Source: an uncultured Oscillospiraceae bacterium (lineage in GTDB: Bacteria > Bacillota > Clostridia > Oscillospirales > Acutalibacteraceae). From it: a stretch of DNA of 48,253 nucleotides. The position numbers and the translations under genes were made by a program. Below, in pieces: positions 6,978-15,151 of this stretch. The stretch's first letter is position 1; each line of letters opens with the position of its first letter. Below the pieces are notes generated by a model. The model was not told where the DNA came from. It made no database searches and saw nothing but the letters and a program-made list of their open reading frames with translations. The DNA lies in contig CAJMBP010000001.1 in assembly GCA_905211675.1 (NCBI GenBank), positions 1 through 48,253 on the forward strand, in the 5' to 3' direction.

Positions 6978-7813
6978 ATTATTTAAAAATCACCGAAGAA
7001 AATATAGAAAAAGAGCATATTTGCTGTGCTATGTCAAATAAGCAAAGCAACACCAAAAAAGAATGGCTTAAAAATCAATTTAAAAACGGTCTTGTTTTTT
7101 ACCGAAGCGAGCAACGCGGAAAATGCTTTATTGAGTATATTCCCGCAGAAAATGCGTGGGTTCCGATTGAAGCCGCGGGATATATTTTTATCAACTGTCT
7201 TTGGATTGCAGGCTCTATGAAGGGTCACGGATATTCGAATGACCTGCTTGACGAGTGTATTCGCGACGCCAAGTCACAAGGCAAAAAGGGGCTTTGTATC
7301 CTGTCGTCAAACGGCAGAAAAAAGGAGTTTCTTGCCGACCCTAAATATCTGACCTACAAAGGCTTTTTTACTGCCGACACTTCAGACACGGACATTACGC
7401 TTATGTATTTACCCTTTAATGACGGCGCTTTGCCGCCGCGCTTTAAAGAATGTGCAAAGCGTCCGAAGAGTGCCGAAAGCGGATTTGTGCTTTACTACAC
7501 CGACCAATGCCCCTTTACATATTATTGGGTACCGCGGGTTGCAGAGGTTGCGAAAGATCATAAAATTCCGTTTAAGGTAATTCATATTACCGACAAAGAA
7601 TCGGCGCAAAGCGCGCCTGCGCCGGTTACTACATACGCGCTGTTTTATAACGGAAAATTCATAACCCAGGCCATACAGTCGGATAAAAAGTTTTTGTCTA
7701 TCGCAAAAAATATAATGCAAACCGACGCTGAAACGGCTGACAGCAACAAAAGCGATACCTCCGCGCAAACAGCCGAAACGGTAGCAACAATGACTGTTAC
7801 GGGAATTTTATAA
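6974..7813 (+). CDS. GNAT acetyltransferase with C-terminal YoaP domain
   Basis: 279 residues. Residues about 1-150 form a GNAT-like fold; the acetyl-CoA-binding stretch is near SMKGHGYSNDLLDE (81-94). The second half contains YTDQCPFTYYW with cysteine 179 and a thioredoxin-like layout (LYNGKF-type strand near FYNGKFI), characteristic of the YoaP-like domain found fused to GNATs in Firmicutes. The C-terminal 35 residues are low in complexity (serine, threonine, alanine), atypical for the family and probably disordered. Start ATG 6974 overlaps the TetR stop. The substrate is unknown; a TetR-controlled operon with exporters suggests modification of an amine-containing small molecule or peptide (inference). 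Confidence 0.8.
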   Translation: MNYLKITEENIEKEHICCAMSNKQSNTKKEWLKNQFKNGLVFYRSEQRGKCFIEYIPAENAWVPIEAAGYIFINCLWIAGSMKGHGYSNDLLDECIRDAKSQGKKGLCILSSNGRKKEFLADPKYLTYKGFFTADTSDTDITLMYLPFNDGALPPRFKECAKRPKSAESGFVLYYTDQCPFTYYWVPRVAEVAKDHKIPFKVIHITDKESAQSAPAPVTTYALFYNGKFITQAIQSDKKFLSIAKNIMQTDAETADSNKSDTSAQTAETVATMTVTGIL

Positions 7814-7841
7814 TTTTACTTTTGTTCAGAGATGATTTTAA

Positions 7842-8807
7842 ATGAATTTAGAAACTCAAAGGTTAATTTTGCGCCCTTGGAGATTAGATGACGCGCAAAG
7901 CCTTTATAAGTATGCGCGCGACGAAAGGGTAGGTCCTATTGCGGGGTGGAATCCGCACAAAAGCACGGAGGACAGCCGCCGGATAATAAAAGATGTTTTG
8001 TCGGCCGAAAACACCTATGCCGCCGTGCTTAAAGAAACAAACGAGCCTGTAGGCAGCATTGGTCTTATGATAGGCGAAAAAAGTAATTTGAGCCTGCCCG
8101 AAAGCGAGGGCGAAATAGGATATTGGTTAGGCGTGCCGTATTGGGGCAAAGGGTTAATGCCCGAGGCCGTGTGCGAGCTTATACGCTATGCCTTTGACGG
8201 TTTAAAGCTGCAAAGACTTTGGTGCGGCTATTTTGACGGCAACGAAAAGTCAAGGCGCTGTCAGGAAAAATGCGGTTTTAAATATCATCATACAAACAAA
8301 GATATTTATTGGGCTCTGACCGACAATATACGCACCGAGCATATAACAAGCCTTGAAAGGCGGTACGCAAGGCCGCTGATGAGCTTTGAAATACCAAAAG
8401 CCACAGACTTAATTTGGAAGACATTTCTTCGATTTGAAGCCCCCGAATATTCTAAAGAGGGCATAGAGCATTTCAGAGCAAGCCTTAATGATAATGAGCG
8501 TACAAAGGCTATGAAATGGTACGGTGCCTTCGATAACGGCAATCTTGTCGGCGTGCTTTCGGTGCGAAAGCCACAGCATATAGGCGGCTTTTTCGTAAGT
8601 GAGGACCGTCAGGGTCAAGGTTTCGGCAGAATGCTGTTTGAGCTTATGAAATCCGACTTTGAGGTAAAGGAGTTTACCGTTAACTCATCACCCTATGCCG
8701 TCAAAATTTACGAGCATCTCGGTTTTACTGCGACCGGCAAAGAACAAACAATAGACGGCATACGGTTTACACCCATGAAATACGGACAATCGGAGGTTTT
8801 TAGATGA
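7842..8807 (+). CDS. Tandem GNAT acetyltransferase (RimJ/RimL-like plus second GNAT)
   Basis: 321 residues, about twice a single GNAT. The N-terminal domain (1-165) is RimJ/RimL-like: ETQRLILRPWRLDDA at the start, YWLGVPYWGKGLMPEAV for acetyl-CoA binding (95-110), and the KCGFKYHH end strand. The C-terminal domain (about 178-321) is a second GNAT, with GGFFVSEDRQGQGFGRMLFE (248-267) and a C-terminal NSSPYAVKIYEHLGF motif. Both acetyl-CoA loops look intact, so both halves may be active. The stop overlaps the next start (ATGA at 8804). The ribosome-binding site is weak, suggesting moderate expression or coupling. The double-domain protein could acetylate two sites or two substrates; the substrate is unknown. 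Confidence 0.82.
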   Translation: MNLETQRLILRPWRLDDAQSLYKYARDERVGPIAGWNPHKSTEDSRRIIKDVLSAENTYAAVLKETNEPVGSIGLMIGEKSNLSLPESEGEIGYWLGVPYWGKGLMPEAVCELIRYAFDGLKLQRLWCGYFDGNEKSRRCQEKCGFKYHHTNKDIYWALTDNIRTEHITSLERRYARPLMSFEIPKATDLIWKTFLRFEAPEYSKEGIEHFRASLNDNERTKAMKWYGAFDNGNLVGVLSVRKPQHIGGFFVSEDRQGQGFGRMLFELMKSDFEVKEFTVNSSPYAVKIYEHLGFTATGKEQTIDGIRFTPMKYGQSEVFR

Positions 8808-9679
8808 AAGCAATCAAGACAGAACACTTAACAAAATTTTACGGCAAAAGCCGCGGAATAAGCGATGTCGGCCTTTCGGTTAATGAGGGCGACTTTTTCG
8901 GATTCGTCGGCCCAAACGGGGCTGGAAAGTCAACTACAATCCGATTACTGCTCGGTTTAATTTCACCTACAGAGGGAAATGCGCAGGTGCTTGGCAAAAA
9001 CATTTTGAAGCAGCGCACCGAAGTACTTGACGAGGTTGGTTATCTGCCGTCCGAAACGATGTTTTATAACGGAATGCGCGTGCGAGATATTCTTTCGCTG
9101 TCGGCAAAGCTGCGAAAAGCCGATTGTGCTAAAGAGGCAAAAATACTTTGTGAGGCTCTTAAGCTTGACCCGTCACGGCGGGTAGATGAGCTGTCCCTCG
9201 GCAACCGTAAAAAGGTGGGAATTGTCTGTGCGCTTCAGCACAAACCGAGGTTATATATTTTAGACGAACCCACAAGCGGTTTAGACCCGCTTATGCAAAG
9301 GGAGTTTTACAAACTGCTTACCGAGCGCAATCGCGAGGGAGCAACCGTTTTTCTCTCATCGCATAATCTGTCTGAGGTTGACCGTTACTGTACGCACGCC
9401 GCCGTTATTAAAAACGGTGAAATTCTTGTGTCGGACAGCATACAAAAGCTCGGTCATACCGGTGTAAAAAAGGTCAGCCTGCGCGGAGCCTACCAGAAGC
9501 CCGAAATAAGCAATGCTAAAAATTTAAAGTTCGAAAACGGAAATGTCAGCTTTCTGTACAGCGGAAATCCAAAGGATTTGCTGTCTCAGCTTTCAAAAAC
9601 CGATTTTGAAGACTTTACCGTTACCGACCCCGAATTAGAAGAAGTGTTTATGCACTACTACACAAAGGAGGAAGAATAA
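8804..9679 (+). CDS. ABC transporter ATP-binding protein (first exporter)
   Basis: 291 residues. Walker A GPNGAGKST at 36-44, Walker B LYILDEPTSGLDP at 150-162, H-loop LSSHNLSEV. The signature motif reads LSLGN (130-134) instead of LSGGQ, a variant also seen in some ABC-2 ATPases. The C-terminal 75 residues form the regulatory tail typical of CcmA/BcrA/NatA-like exporter ATPases. GGAGG precedes the ATG, which overlaps the tandem GNAT stop. It must pair with the membrane protein that starts immediately after its stop codon. The exported substrate is unknown; drug, peptide or lipid are all possible. Confidence 0.88.
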   Translation: MKAIKTEHLTKFYGKSRGISDVGLSVNEGDFFGFVGPNGAGKSTTIRLLLGLISPTEGNAQVLGKNILKQRTEVLDEVGYLPSETMFYNGMRVRDILSLSAKLRKADCAKEAKILCEALKLDPSRRVDELSLGNRKKVGIVCALQHKPRLYILDEPTSGLDPLMQREFYKLLTERNREGATVFLSSHNLSEVDRYCTHAAVIKNGEILVSDSIQKLGHTGVKKVSLRGAYQKPEISNAKNLKFENGNVSFLYSGNPKDLLSQLSKTDFEDFTVTDPELEEVFMHYYTKEEE

Positions 9680-10465
9680 ATGACCGTTTTCTTTCATGAG
9701 CTTAAACGGGGCAGAATTTCCTTGCTTATTTGGTCTGCCGCCATTGCCTTTATGCTTGCAATTTGCGTTATTATATACCCCGAAATGAAATCTCAAATGG
9801 GTGATATAAGCGCGATGTTCGCCGACATGGGCAGTTTTTCAGAGGCTTTCGGAATGGATAAAATAAACTTCGGCTCATTTACGGGCTTTTTCGGCGTGGA
9901 ATGCGGAAATGTTTTAGGCTTAGGCGGAGCTTTTTTTGCTGCAATTATCGGCATTTCGGCCCTTTCAAAAGAAGAAAAGGAGCACACCGCCGAATTTCTT
10001 TTGACACACCCCGTTTCAAGAACTGCCGTCATAGAGCAAAAATTATTTGCGGTTTTTGCCCAAATAACAATATTAAATATTGCCGTTGCCGCGATAACCG
10101 CAGTTTCGATTGTTGCAATAGGTGAAGATGCCGATGTAAAAACTGTGTTTTTGCTGTTTCTGTCCTACTTTATTTTGCAGATTGAAATTGCCGCAATAAC
10201 CTTTGGAATTTCGGCGTTTATAAAGGGCAACGGTCTTGGCATAGGGTTAGGTATAGCGGTAGTATTCTACTTTTTAAATATTATTGCCAATTTAACCGAG
10301 AACACCGAATTTCTTAAATACCTTACGCCCTTCGGCTATACCGAAGGCTCCGATATTATTTCAAGCGGAAAAATTGAAATTAAATATCTGTCGGTCGGGC
10401 TTTTATTTGCGGCGTTGGGTATTACCGCGGCATTTATTAAATACAGAAAAAAAGACATAGGTTAA
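9680..10465 (+). CDS. ABC-2 family permease (first exporter)
   Basis: 261 residues with about six hydrophobic segments: near 15-32, 75-95, 118-140, 148-168, 180-200 and 236-252. It ends in a basic tail (KYRKKDIG). The ALSKEEKEHTAEFLLTHPVSR stretch after the second helix is the coupling region typical of BcrB/NatB-like ABC-2 permeases. An AAAGGAGGAAG ribosome-binding site precedes the ATG, which directly follows the ATPase stop. Forms the exporter with the upstream ATPase. Confidence 0.85.
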   Translation: MTVFFHELKRGRISLLIWSAAIAFMLAICVIIYPEMKSQMGDISAMFADMGSFSEAFGMDKINFGSFTGFFGVECGNVLGLGGAFFAAIIGISALSKEEKEHTAEFLLTHPVSRTAVIEQKLFAVFAQITILNIAVAAITAVSIVAIGEDADVKTVFLLFLSYFILQIEIAAITFGISAFIKGNGLGIGLGIAVVFYFLNIIANLTENTEFLKYLTPFGYTEGSDIISSGKIEIKYLSVGLLFAALGITAAFIKYRKKDIG

Positions 10466-10480
10466 GGGAAGAAAATCATA

Positions 10481-11395
10481 ATGGAACATATTATTGAAAT
10501 AGAACATCTTTGCAAGTCGTTCGGCGATATAAAAGCAGTTCAAGATTTGTCTTTTGTGGTAAAACGCGGCGAGCTGTTTGCGTTTTTGGGCGTCAACGGA
10601 GCCGGAAAATCAACAACCATTTCTATGCTTTGCGGACAGCTTAAAAAAGACAGCGGAAAAATTTCGGTATGCGGAAATGATGTAGAACATAATTTTGATA
10701 AAATAAGCAAAAAAATCGGAGTTGTTTTTCAAAATTCCGCTCTTGACGCTCCGCTTTCGGTTTATGACAATCTGCGAAGCCGCGCGGCGCTTTACGGCAT
10801 TACCGGAAAAGAATTTTCCAAAAAACTTAATGAGCTTTCCAGGCTTCTTGATTTTGCCGATTTGATAGGCCGACCGCTCGGCAGGCTTTCGGGCGGTCAA
10901 AAAAGGCGTATTGATATTGCGCGGGCGCTTTTGCACGAGCCCGAGATACTTATTCTTGACGAGCCTACCACCGGTCTTGACCCACAGACAAGGAGGCTTT
11001 TATGGAATGTAATAAACACCCTTCGAAAAGAAAAGCAAATGACTGTGTTTTTAACCACCCACTATATGGAAGAGGCGGCAGACGCAGACTATATAGTAAT
11101 TATTGACAGCGGAAAAATTTCTGCAAAAGGAACGCCGCTTGAGCTTAAAAACCGATATGCCGGCGATTACATTACTGTTTACAAAACAGAAGAAAGCATT
11201 GTAAAACAGTTTGAAATGCCGTACGAAAAAATCAGAGACGCATTTCGCATTTCGGTTCCCGATACCGCAAAGGCTACAGAATTGATTTTGTCTTATCCCG
11301 ACGCTTTTAAGGATTATGAGATAATCAAGGGCAATATGGACGATGTATTTCTTTCGGTTACGGGCAAAAAGCTTATAGGGGGTACTGAGCAATGA
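10481..11395 (+). CDS. ABC transporter ATP-binding protein (second exporter, DrrA-like)
   Basis: 304 residues. Walker A GVNGAGKST (37-45), Q-loop VVFQNSALD, canonical LSGGQKRR (136-143), Walker B ILILDEPTTGLDP (156-168) and H-loop LTTHYMEEA. The HYMEEAADAD layout is typical of the DrrA/CcmA drug- and polysaccharide-export ATPases. The stop overlaps the next start by 4 bp (ATGA at 11392). It pairs with the following ABC-2 permease. A second, differently built exporter in the same operon suggests either two substrates or a two-step export route. Confidence 0.88.
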   Translation: MEHIIEIEHLCKSFGDIKAVQDLSFVVKRGELFAFLGVNGAGKSTTISMLCGQLKKDSGKISVCGNDVEHNFDKISKKIGVVFQNSALDAPLSVYDNLRSRAALYGITGKEFSKKLNELSRLLDFADLIGRPLGRLSGGQKRRIDIARALLHEPEILILDEPTTGLDPQTRRLLWNVINTLRKEKQMTVFLTTHYMEEAADADYIVIIDSGKISAKGTPLELKNRYAGDYITVYKTEESIVKQFEMPYEKIRDAFRISVPDTAKATELILSYPDAFKDYEIIKGNMDDVFLSVTGKKLIGGTEQ

Positions 11396-12288
11396 CGGGT
11401 TTATTTAATGTGTTTCGCCGTAATATAAAGCTGTTTTTTAAAGATAAGGGAATGTTTTTCTCATCGCTTATTACACCTATAATACTGCTTGTGCTATATG
11501 CGACCTTTCTTGCCAACATATACAAGCAAAGCTTTTCTTCGGCGTTGCCGCAAGGCGTTATTGTGCCGCAGGAGCTGCTTGACGGCACGGTTGTTTGCCA
11601 GCTGGTTGCTTCGCTGCTTGCAGTGTGCTGTGTGACCGTTTCGTTTTGCGCAAATTTACTTATGATAAATGACAGAGCAAATAAAACCGTAATAGATTTT
11701 AAGGTCTCGCCCGTTAAACACGGTACGCTTGCAATCGGTTATTACTTAGCCTCTGCCGCAAGCACGCTCATTATAACGCTTACCGCCCTTGCTGTAAGCT
11801 TGGGGTATGTTGCGCTTAAAGGCTGGTATTTATCGGCGGCCGATGTTTTTTGCGTAATCGGCGATGTGTTTATGTTAACGCTTTTCGGAACCGCGCTTTC
11901 ATCATGTATCAATTTCTTTTTGACAACAAGCGGGCAAGCCTCTGCTGTAGGAACGGTAATAAGCGCTGGCTACGGTTTTCTTTGCGGAGCCTATATGCCG
12001 ATTTCAAACTTTTCAAAAGGGCTTAGGAATGTGCTTATGTATCTGCCCGGCACTTACGGAACAAGCCTTGTACGCAATCATATGATGCGCGGTGTTTTTG
12101 CCGAAATGGAGGCGTGCGGCTTTCCTAAAGATGTGATGACCGGTATTCGTGACAGCATTGACTGCAATTTGTATTTTAACTCAAACGCCGTTTCGGTTAA
12201 TACCATGGCGGCGGTGCTTATAGGTTCGGTATTGCTGTTTACCGGCATTTTTGTTTTGATGAATATTCTTACAAAAAACAAAAAATAA
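11392..12288 (+). CDS. ABC-2 family permease (second exporter, DrrB-like)
   Basis: 298 residues with six hydrophobic segments, near 20-40, 68-90, 110-135, 142-165, 180-200 and 268-290. The N-terminal VFRRNIKLFFKDKGMFFSSLITP and the central GYGFLCGAYMPISNF motif fit DrrB/ABC-2 permeases. The gene is last in the TetR operon, coupled to its ATPase by a 4-bp overlap, and followed by a strong terminator. The exported compound is not identifiable. Confidence 0.86.
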   Translation: MTGLFNVFRRNIKLFFKDKGMFFSSLITPIILLVLYATFLANIYKQSFSSALPQGVIVPQELLDGTVVCQLVASLLAVCCVTVSFCANLLMINDRANKTVIDFKVSPVKHGTLAIGYYLASAASTLIITLTALAVSLGYVALKGWYLSAADVFCVIGDVFMLTLFGTALSSCINFFLTTSGQASAVGTVISAGYGFLCGAYMPISNFSKGLRNVLMYLPGTYGTSLVRNHMMRGVFAEMEACGFPKDVMTGIRDSIDCNLYFNSNAVSVNTMAAVLIGSVLLFTGIFVLMNILTKNKK

Positions 12289-12323
12289 ACCCTTGAATTT
12301 TTAAAGCTCTCTATACACAAACA

Positions 12324-12358
12324 AAAAATCCTTTGCCCTATGTCGGCAAAGGATTTTT
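12324..12358. terminator. Terminator of the TetR-GNAT-ABC operon
   Basis: Perfect 14-bp stem, AAAAATCCTTTGCC 12324-12337 with GGCAAAGGATTTTT 12345-12358, loop CTATGTC. T runs on both strands; it also serves the convergent small membrane protein gene. Confidence 0.9.
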
Positions 12359-12389
12359 AAACCTTTAAACAAATATTATTTTTCTGTAA

Positions 12390-12722
12390 TCAGTCAAATA
12401 TAACCGATTTTTTCTTTCCGTTTTTATTGCGCGGATACTCCCTTATACGAACAATAAAATCAAAATTTACAGCCTCTTCGGCATTGCCCCTTAATAAAAG
12501 AATTCCGCCCTCGTTCACCTCTTTGATAATGCCTGTAAGCTGTGAATTAAAGGTGTAAACAATACATTCTTTACCTAAAAATTTTTTTGCCATTTCAAAC
12601 ATTTGAATATCCCCCGTTTTTCGCTTTTTCATTATGTTTTTTATAACAGTCAAATTATTTTGCCTTGTAACAAACAAAACAACAAACATCATAATTATAG
12701 GTATAAAATATGCATGATTCAA
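12390..12722 (-). CDS. Small membrane protein with Sm-like domain (DUF6897-like)
   Basis: 110 residues. A single membrane helix (about 5-20, IPIIMMFVVLFV) is followed by a basic linker and a domain reading FLGKECIVYTFNSQLTGIIKEVNEGGILL, an Sm/LSm-like beta pattern seen in a small conserved clostridial family of unknown function (the DUF6897 name is from memory). The start is TTG at 12722: it sits 7 nt after AAGGTGG, while the nearby ATG is out of frame. The promoter is upstream and divergent from the DUF218 gene. Function unknown. Confidence 0.65.
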   Translation of the reverse strand: MNHAYFIPIIMMFVVLFVTRQNNLTVIKNIMKKRKTGDIQMFEMAKKFLGKECIVYTFNSQLTGIIKEVNEGGILLLRGNAEEAVNFDFIVRIREYPRNKNGKKKSVIFD

Positions 12723-12764
12723 AAAACCGCCACCTTAAAATTGCCGTTTTGACTTTTTGTATTT

Positions 12765-12792
12765 ATTATACCGATAATCAGAAATAAGTCAA
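12765..12792 (-). promoter_or_regulatory. Promoter of the small membrane protein gene
   Basis: Minus strand TTGACT (12792-12787) and TATAAT (12770-12765) with a 16-bp spacer, about 45 bp before the TTG start. Confidence 0.75.
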
Positions 12793-12825
12793 GTTTTCAA
12801 AAGCATTTTGGGGCTTAATATTGTG

Positions 12826-12854
12826 TTGCTCTTTTTATAACATAATGTTATAAT
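12826..12854 (+). promoter_or_regulatory. Putative promoter of the DUF218-malQ unit, with palindrome
   Basis: TTGCTC (12826-12831, weak -35) and TATAAT (12849-12854) with a 17-bp spacer. A perfect inverted repeat, TATAACAT-A-ATGTTATA (12836-12852), overlaps the spacer and -10 and could be an operator. Confidence 0.55.
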
Positions 12855-12874
12855 GCTTTAAGGTAGGTGATTGT

Positions 12875-13618
12875 GTGAAATTTGCAGTTTTAAAACGGAT
12901 TGCAAAAACGGTTTTTATTGCGATAGGTACAATTATTACATTTAACGGCGTCGCGCTGTTTTTTGTATCAAACCTTAATTTGGGTAATTTTATGACCGTA
13001 GCGCTCGGTTGCGTTATTATTCTGTTAGGTGTATTTTTTAATAAAACGGCAAAACTTTTGAAATTTTTGATTTTAGTGTGTTTATGCCTTGTAGTTTTAT
13101 TTGCAGGCAGTTTGATATTATACGGCAAAAGCGACAGTGTTACATATAACGAAGACGCCGTTATTGTTTTGGGCGCGGCAGTGCACGGAAAAACGCCGTC
13201 TCTTACACTTAAAAGGCGGCTTGACACCGCGGTAAAGTATCACGGCGAAAACCCCGACGCATTGATTATTGTAAGCGGGGGTAAAGGCTACGGAGAAGAT
13301 ATAACCGAAGCCGAGGCAATGCAAAACTATCTTGTAAGTCACGGTGTTTCCGAGAATAAAATTATAAAAGAAGAAAAGGCGACAAGCACCTATGAAAACT
13401 TTGCCTTTTCTAAGGAAATATTGGATAATAGCCTTAACCGCGATTATACCGCCGCATTTATCACAAACGAATACCATATATTGAGGGCAAACCTTTGTGC
13501 AAATGAAACGGGCTTAAAAAATATAACCCATACACACAGCAACACTAATTTGTCATACTTGATTTCAGGCACATTGCGCGAGTGTTTAGCCGTTATAAAA
13601 TATACAGTCTTTAAATAA
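12875..13618 (+). CDS. YdcF-like DUF218 membrane protein
   Basis: 247 residues. The GTG start at 12875 is supported by AGGTAGGTGA just upstream. Three hydrophobic stretches (about 10-30, 38-55, 63-85) precede a cytoplasmic or extracellular DUF218 domain beginning EDAVIVLGAAVHGKTPSLTLKRRLDTA and containing IIVSGGKGYGEDITEAEAM, STYENF and TNEYHILRA, all family hallmarks. Members are linked to envelope or SAM-related functions (YdcF, SanA, ElyC), but no reaction is established for this one. It lies 12 bp before malQ, so they may be co-transcribed. Confidence 0.8.
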   Translation: MKFAVLKRIAKTVFIAIGTIITFNGVALFFVSNLNLGNFMTVALGCVIILLGVFFNKTAKLLKFLILVCLCLVVLFAGSLILYGKSDSVTYNEDAVIVLGAAVHGKTPSLTLKRRLDTAVKYHGENPDALIIVSGGKGYGEDITEAEAMQNYLVSHGVSENKIIKEEKATSTYENFAFSKEILDNSLNRDYTAAFITNEYHILRANLCANETGLKNITHTHSNTNLSYLISGTLRECLAVIKYTVFK

Positions 13619-13630
13619 TCGGAGTTTACT

Positions 13631-15109
13631 ATGAGAAAAAACGGAATTTTAATGCCTATATTTTCGTTGCCTTCACCCCACGGTATAGGCACCTTCGGCA
13701 AGGCAGCCTTTGAATTTGTTGACTTTTTGAATAAGGGTGCGCAGTCCCTTTGGCAGATATTGCCGCTTAACCCCACAAATTTCGGCGACTCGCCCTATCA
13801 GTCTTTTTCATCATTTGCAGGCAACCCTTACTTCATTGACCTTGACCTGCTCACAGATGAGGGGTTGCTTACCGCATCCGAAATTGAGTCCTTTGATTTC
13901 GGCAATGACCCCGAGAGCATAGATTACGAAAAGCTTTACAACACCCGTTACAAAGCTTTAAAAATCGCTTTTGACCGTTTCAAAAAAGATAAAAAATACA
14001 GCGAATTCACCGCCGAAAACGCATATTGGCTTGACAGCTACGCGCTTTTTATGGCAATAAAATCGGCAAACGGCGGCAAGGCTTGGTACGAATGGGACTC
14101 TGCGTTCAAAAAAAGTGAGCCCGCGGCGCTTTCAAAAGCACAAGGCGAGCTTGCCGAAGATATTGAATTTCATAAATTTTTGCAGTTCAAGTTTAACGAG
14201 CAATGGTTTTTACTTAAAGAATATGCAAATCAAAACGGCGTAGAAATCATAGGTGATATACCGATTTATGTGGCACTTGACAGTGCAGATGTGTGGGCAA
14301 GCCCAGAGCAATTTTTGTTAAATGACGACTACACCCCAAAAGCCGTTGCAGGTGTTCCGCCCGACGCTTTCAGCTCAGACGGACAACTTTGGGGCAATCC
14401 ACTATATGATTGGAAATATATGAAAAAAACAGGATATTCTTGGTGGAAGCAATATTTAGGTCATGCGCTTAAAATGTATGACACCGTAAGAATTGATCAC
14501 TTCAGAGGCTTCGAATCATTTTTTGCAATACCCTACGGTGACGCAGACGCCAAGGGCGGCAAATGGGTAAAAGGCCCCAACACCGATTTATTTAAGGCTT
14601 TACGCGCCGAGTTTGGCAAAAATCTGCCTATAATTGCCGAAGATTTAGGAATTATAACACCCAAGGTTCGCAAAATGCTTAAAGCCACGGGATTCCCCGG
14701 TATGAAGGTTTTGCAGTTCGCCTTTGACGGCGACAGTGACAACACCTATCTGCCGCATAATCTTGAGTCTAACTGCGTAATTTACACGGGCACTCACGAT
14801 AATGACACAATTATGGGTTGGCTTGAAAGCAGTAATCGCGACACGGTAAAGCAGGCAAAAAATTATTTTAATTATCAAGACAACAACGGCTTTAACTGGG
14901 CCATGATGAAAACCGCAATGGCAAGTGTTGCCGATACCTGCATACTTATGATGGGCGACCTTTTAGGCCTTGACTCGTCAGGCAGAATAAACACACCCTC
15001 GACCCTCGGAAACAACTGGAAATGGCGAATTAAACGCGAATGTATAAACGATTGGCTCGCCGACATATTAAAAGAAAATACCGCACTTTACGGAAGACAA
15101 AACAAGTGA
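13631..15109 (+). CDS. malQ: 4-alpha-glucanotransferase (amylomaltase, GH77)
   Basis: 492 residues, normal for GH77. It transfers alpha-1,4-glucan segments between malto-oligosaccharides and releases glucose, a cytosolic step in starch or glycogen use. Landmarks: N-terminal GILMPIFSLPSPHGIGTFG, LWQILPLNPTNFGDSPYQSFS, the nucleophile region TVRIDHFRGFESFF, acid/base region LPIIAEDLG, and YTGTHDNDT for transition-state stabilisation. The end (LGNNWKWR) is intact. GGAG ribosome-binding site; follows the DUF218 gene by 12 bp and is closed by a terminator. Confidence 0.97.
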   Translation: MRKNGILMPIFSLPSPHGIGTFGKAAFEFVDFLNKGAQSLWQILPLNPTNFGDSPYQSFSSFAGNPYFIDLDLLTDEGLLTASEIESFDFGNDPESIDYEKLYNTRYKALKIAFDRFKKDKKYSEFTAENAYWLDSYALFMAIKSANGGKAWYEWDSAFKKSEPAALSKAQGELAEDIEFHKFLQFKFNEQWFLLKEYANQNGVEIIGDIPIYVALDSADVWASPEQFLLNDDYTPKAVAGVPPDAFSSDGQLWGNPLYDWKYMKKTGYSWWKQYLGHALKMYDTVRIDHFRGFESFFAIPYGDADAKGGKWVKGPNTDLFKALRAEFGKNLPIIAEDLGIITPKVRKMLKATGFPGMKVLQFAFDGDSDNTYLPHNLESNCVIYTGTHDNDTIMGWLESSNRDTVKQAKNYFNYQDNNGFNWAMMKTAMASVADTCILMMGDLLGLDSSGRINTPSTLGNNWKWRIKRECINDWLADILKENTALYGRQNK

Positions 15110-15110
15110 A

Positions 15111-15148
15111 AAATAACCTGCCTGAATTTTAATTCAGGCAGGCTATTT
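15111..15148. terminator. Bidirectional terminator between malQ and malic enzyme
   Basis: CCTGCCTGAATT 15117-15128 pairs perfectly with AATTCAGGCAGG 15131-15142; flanking AAATA/TATTT extends the stem and a T-rich tail follows on the plus strand. Confidence 0.88.
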
Positions 15149-15151
15149 CTT

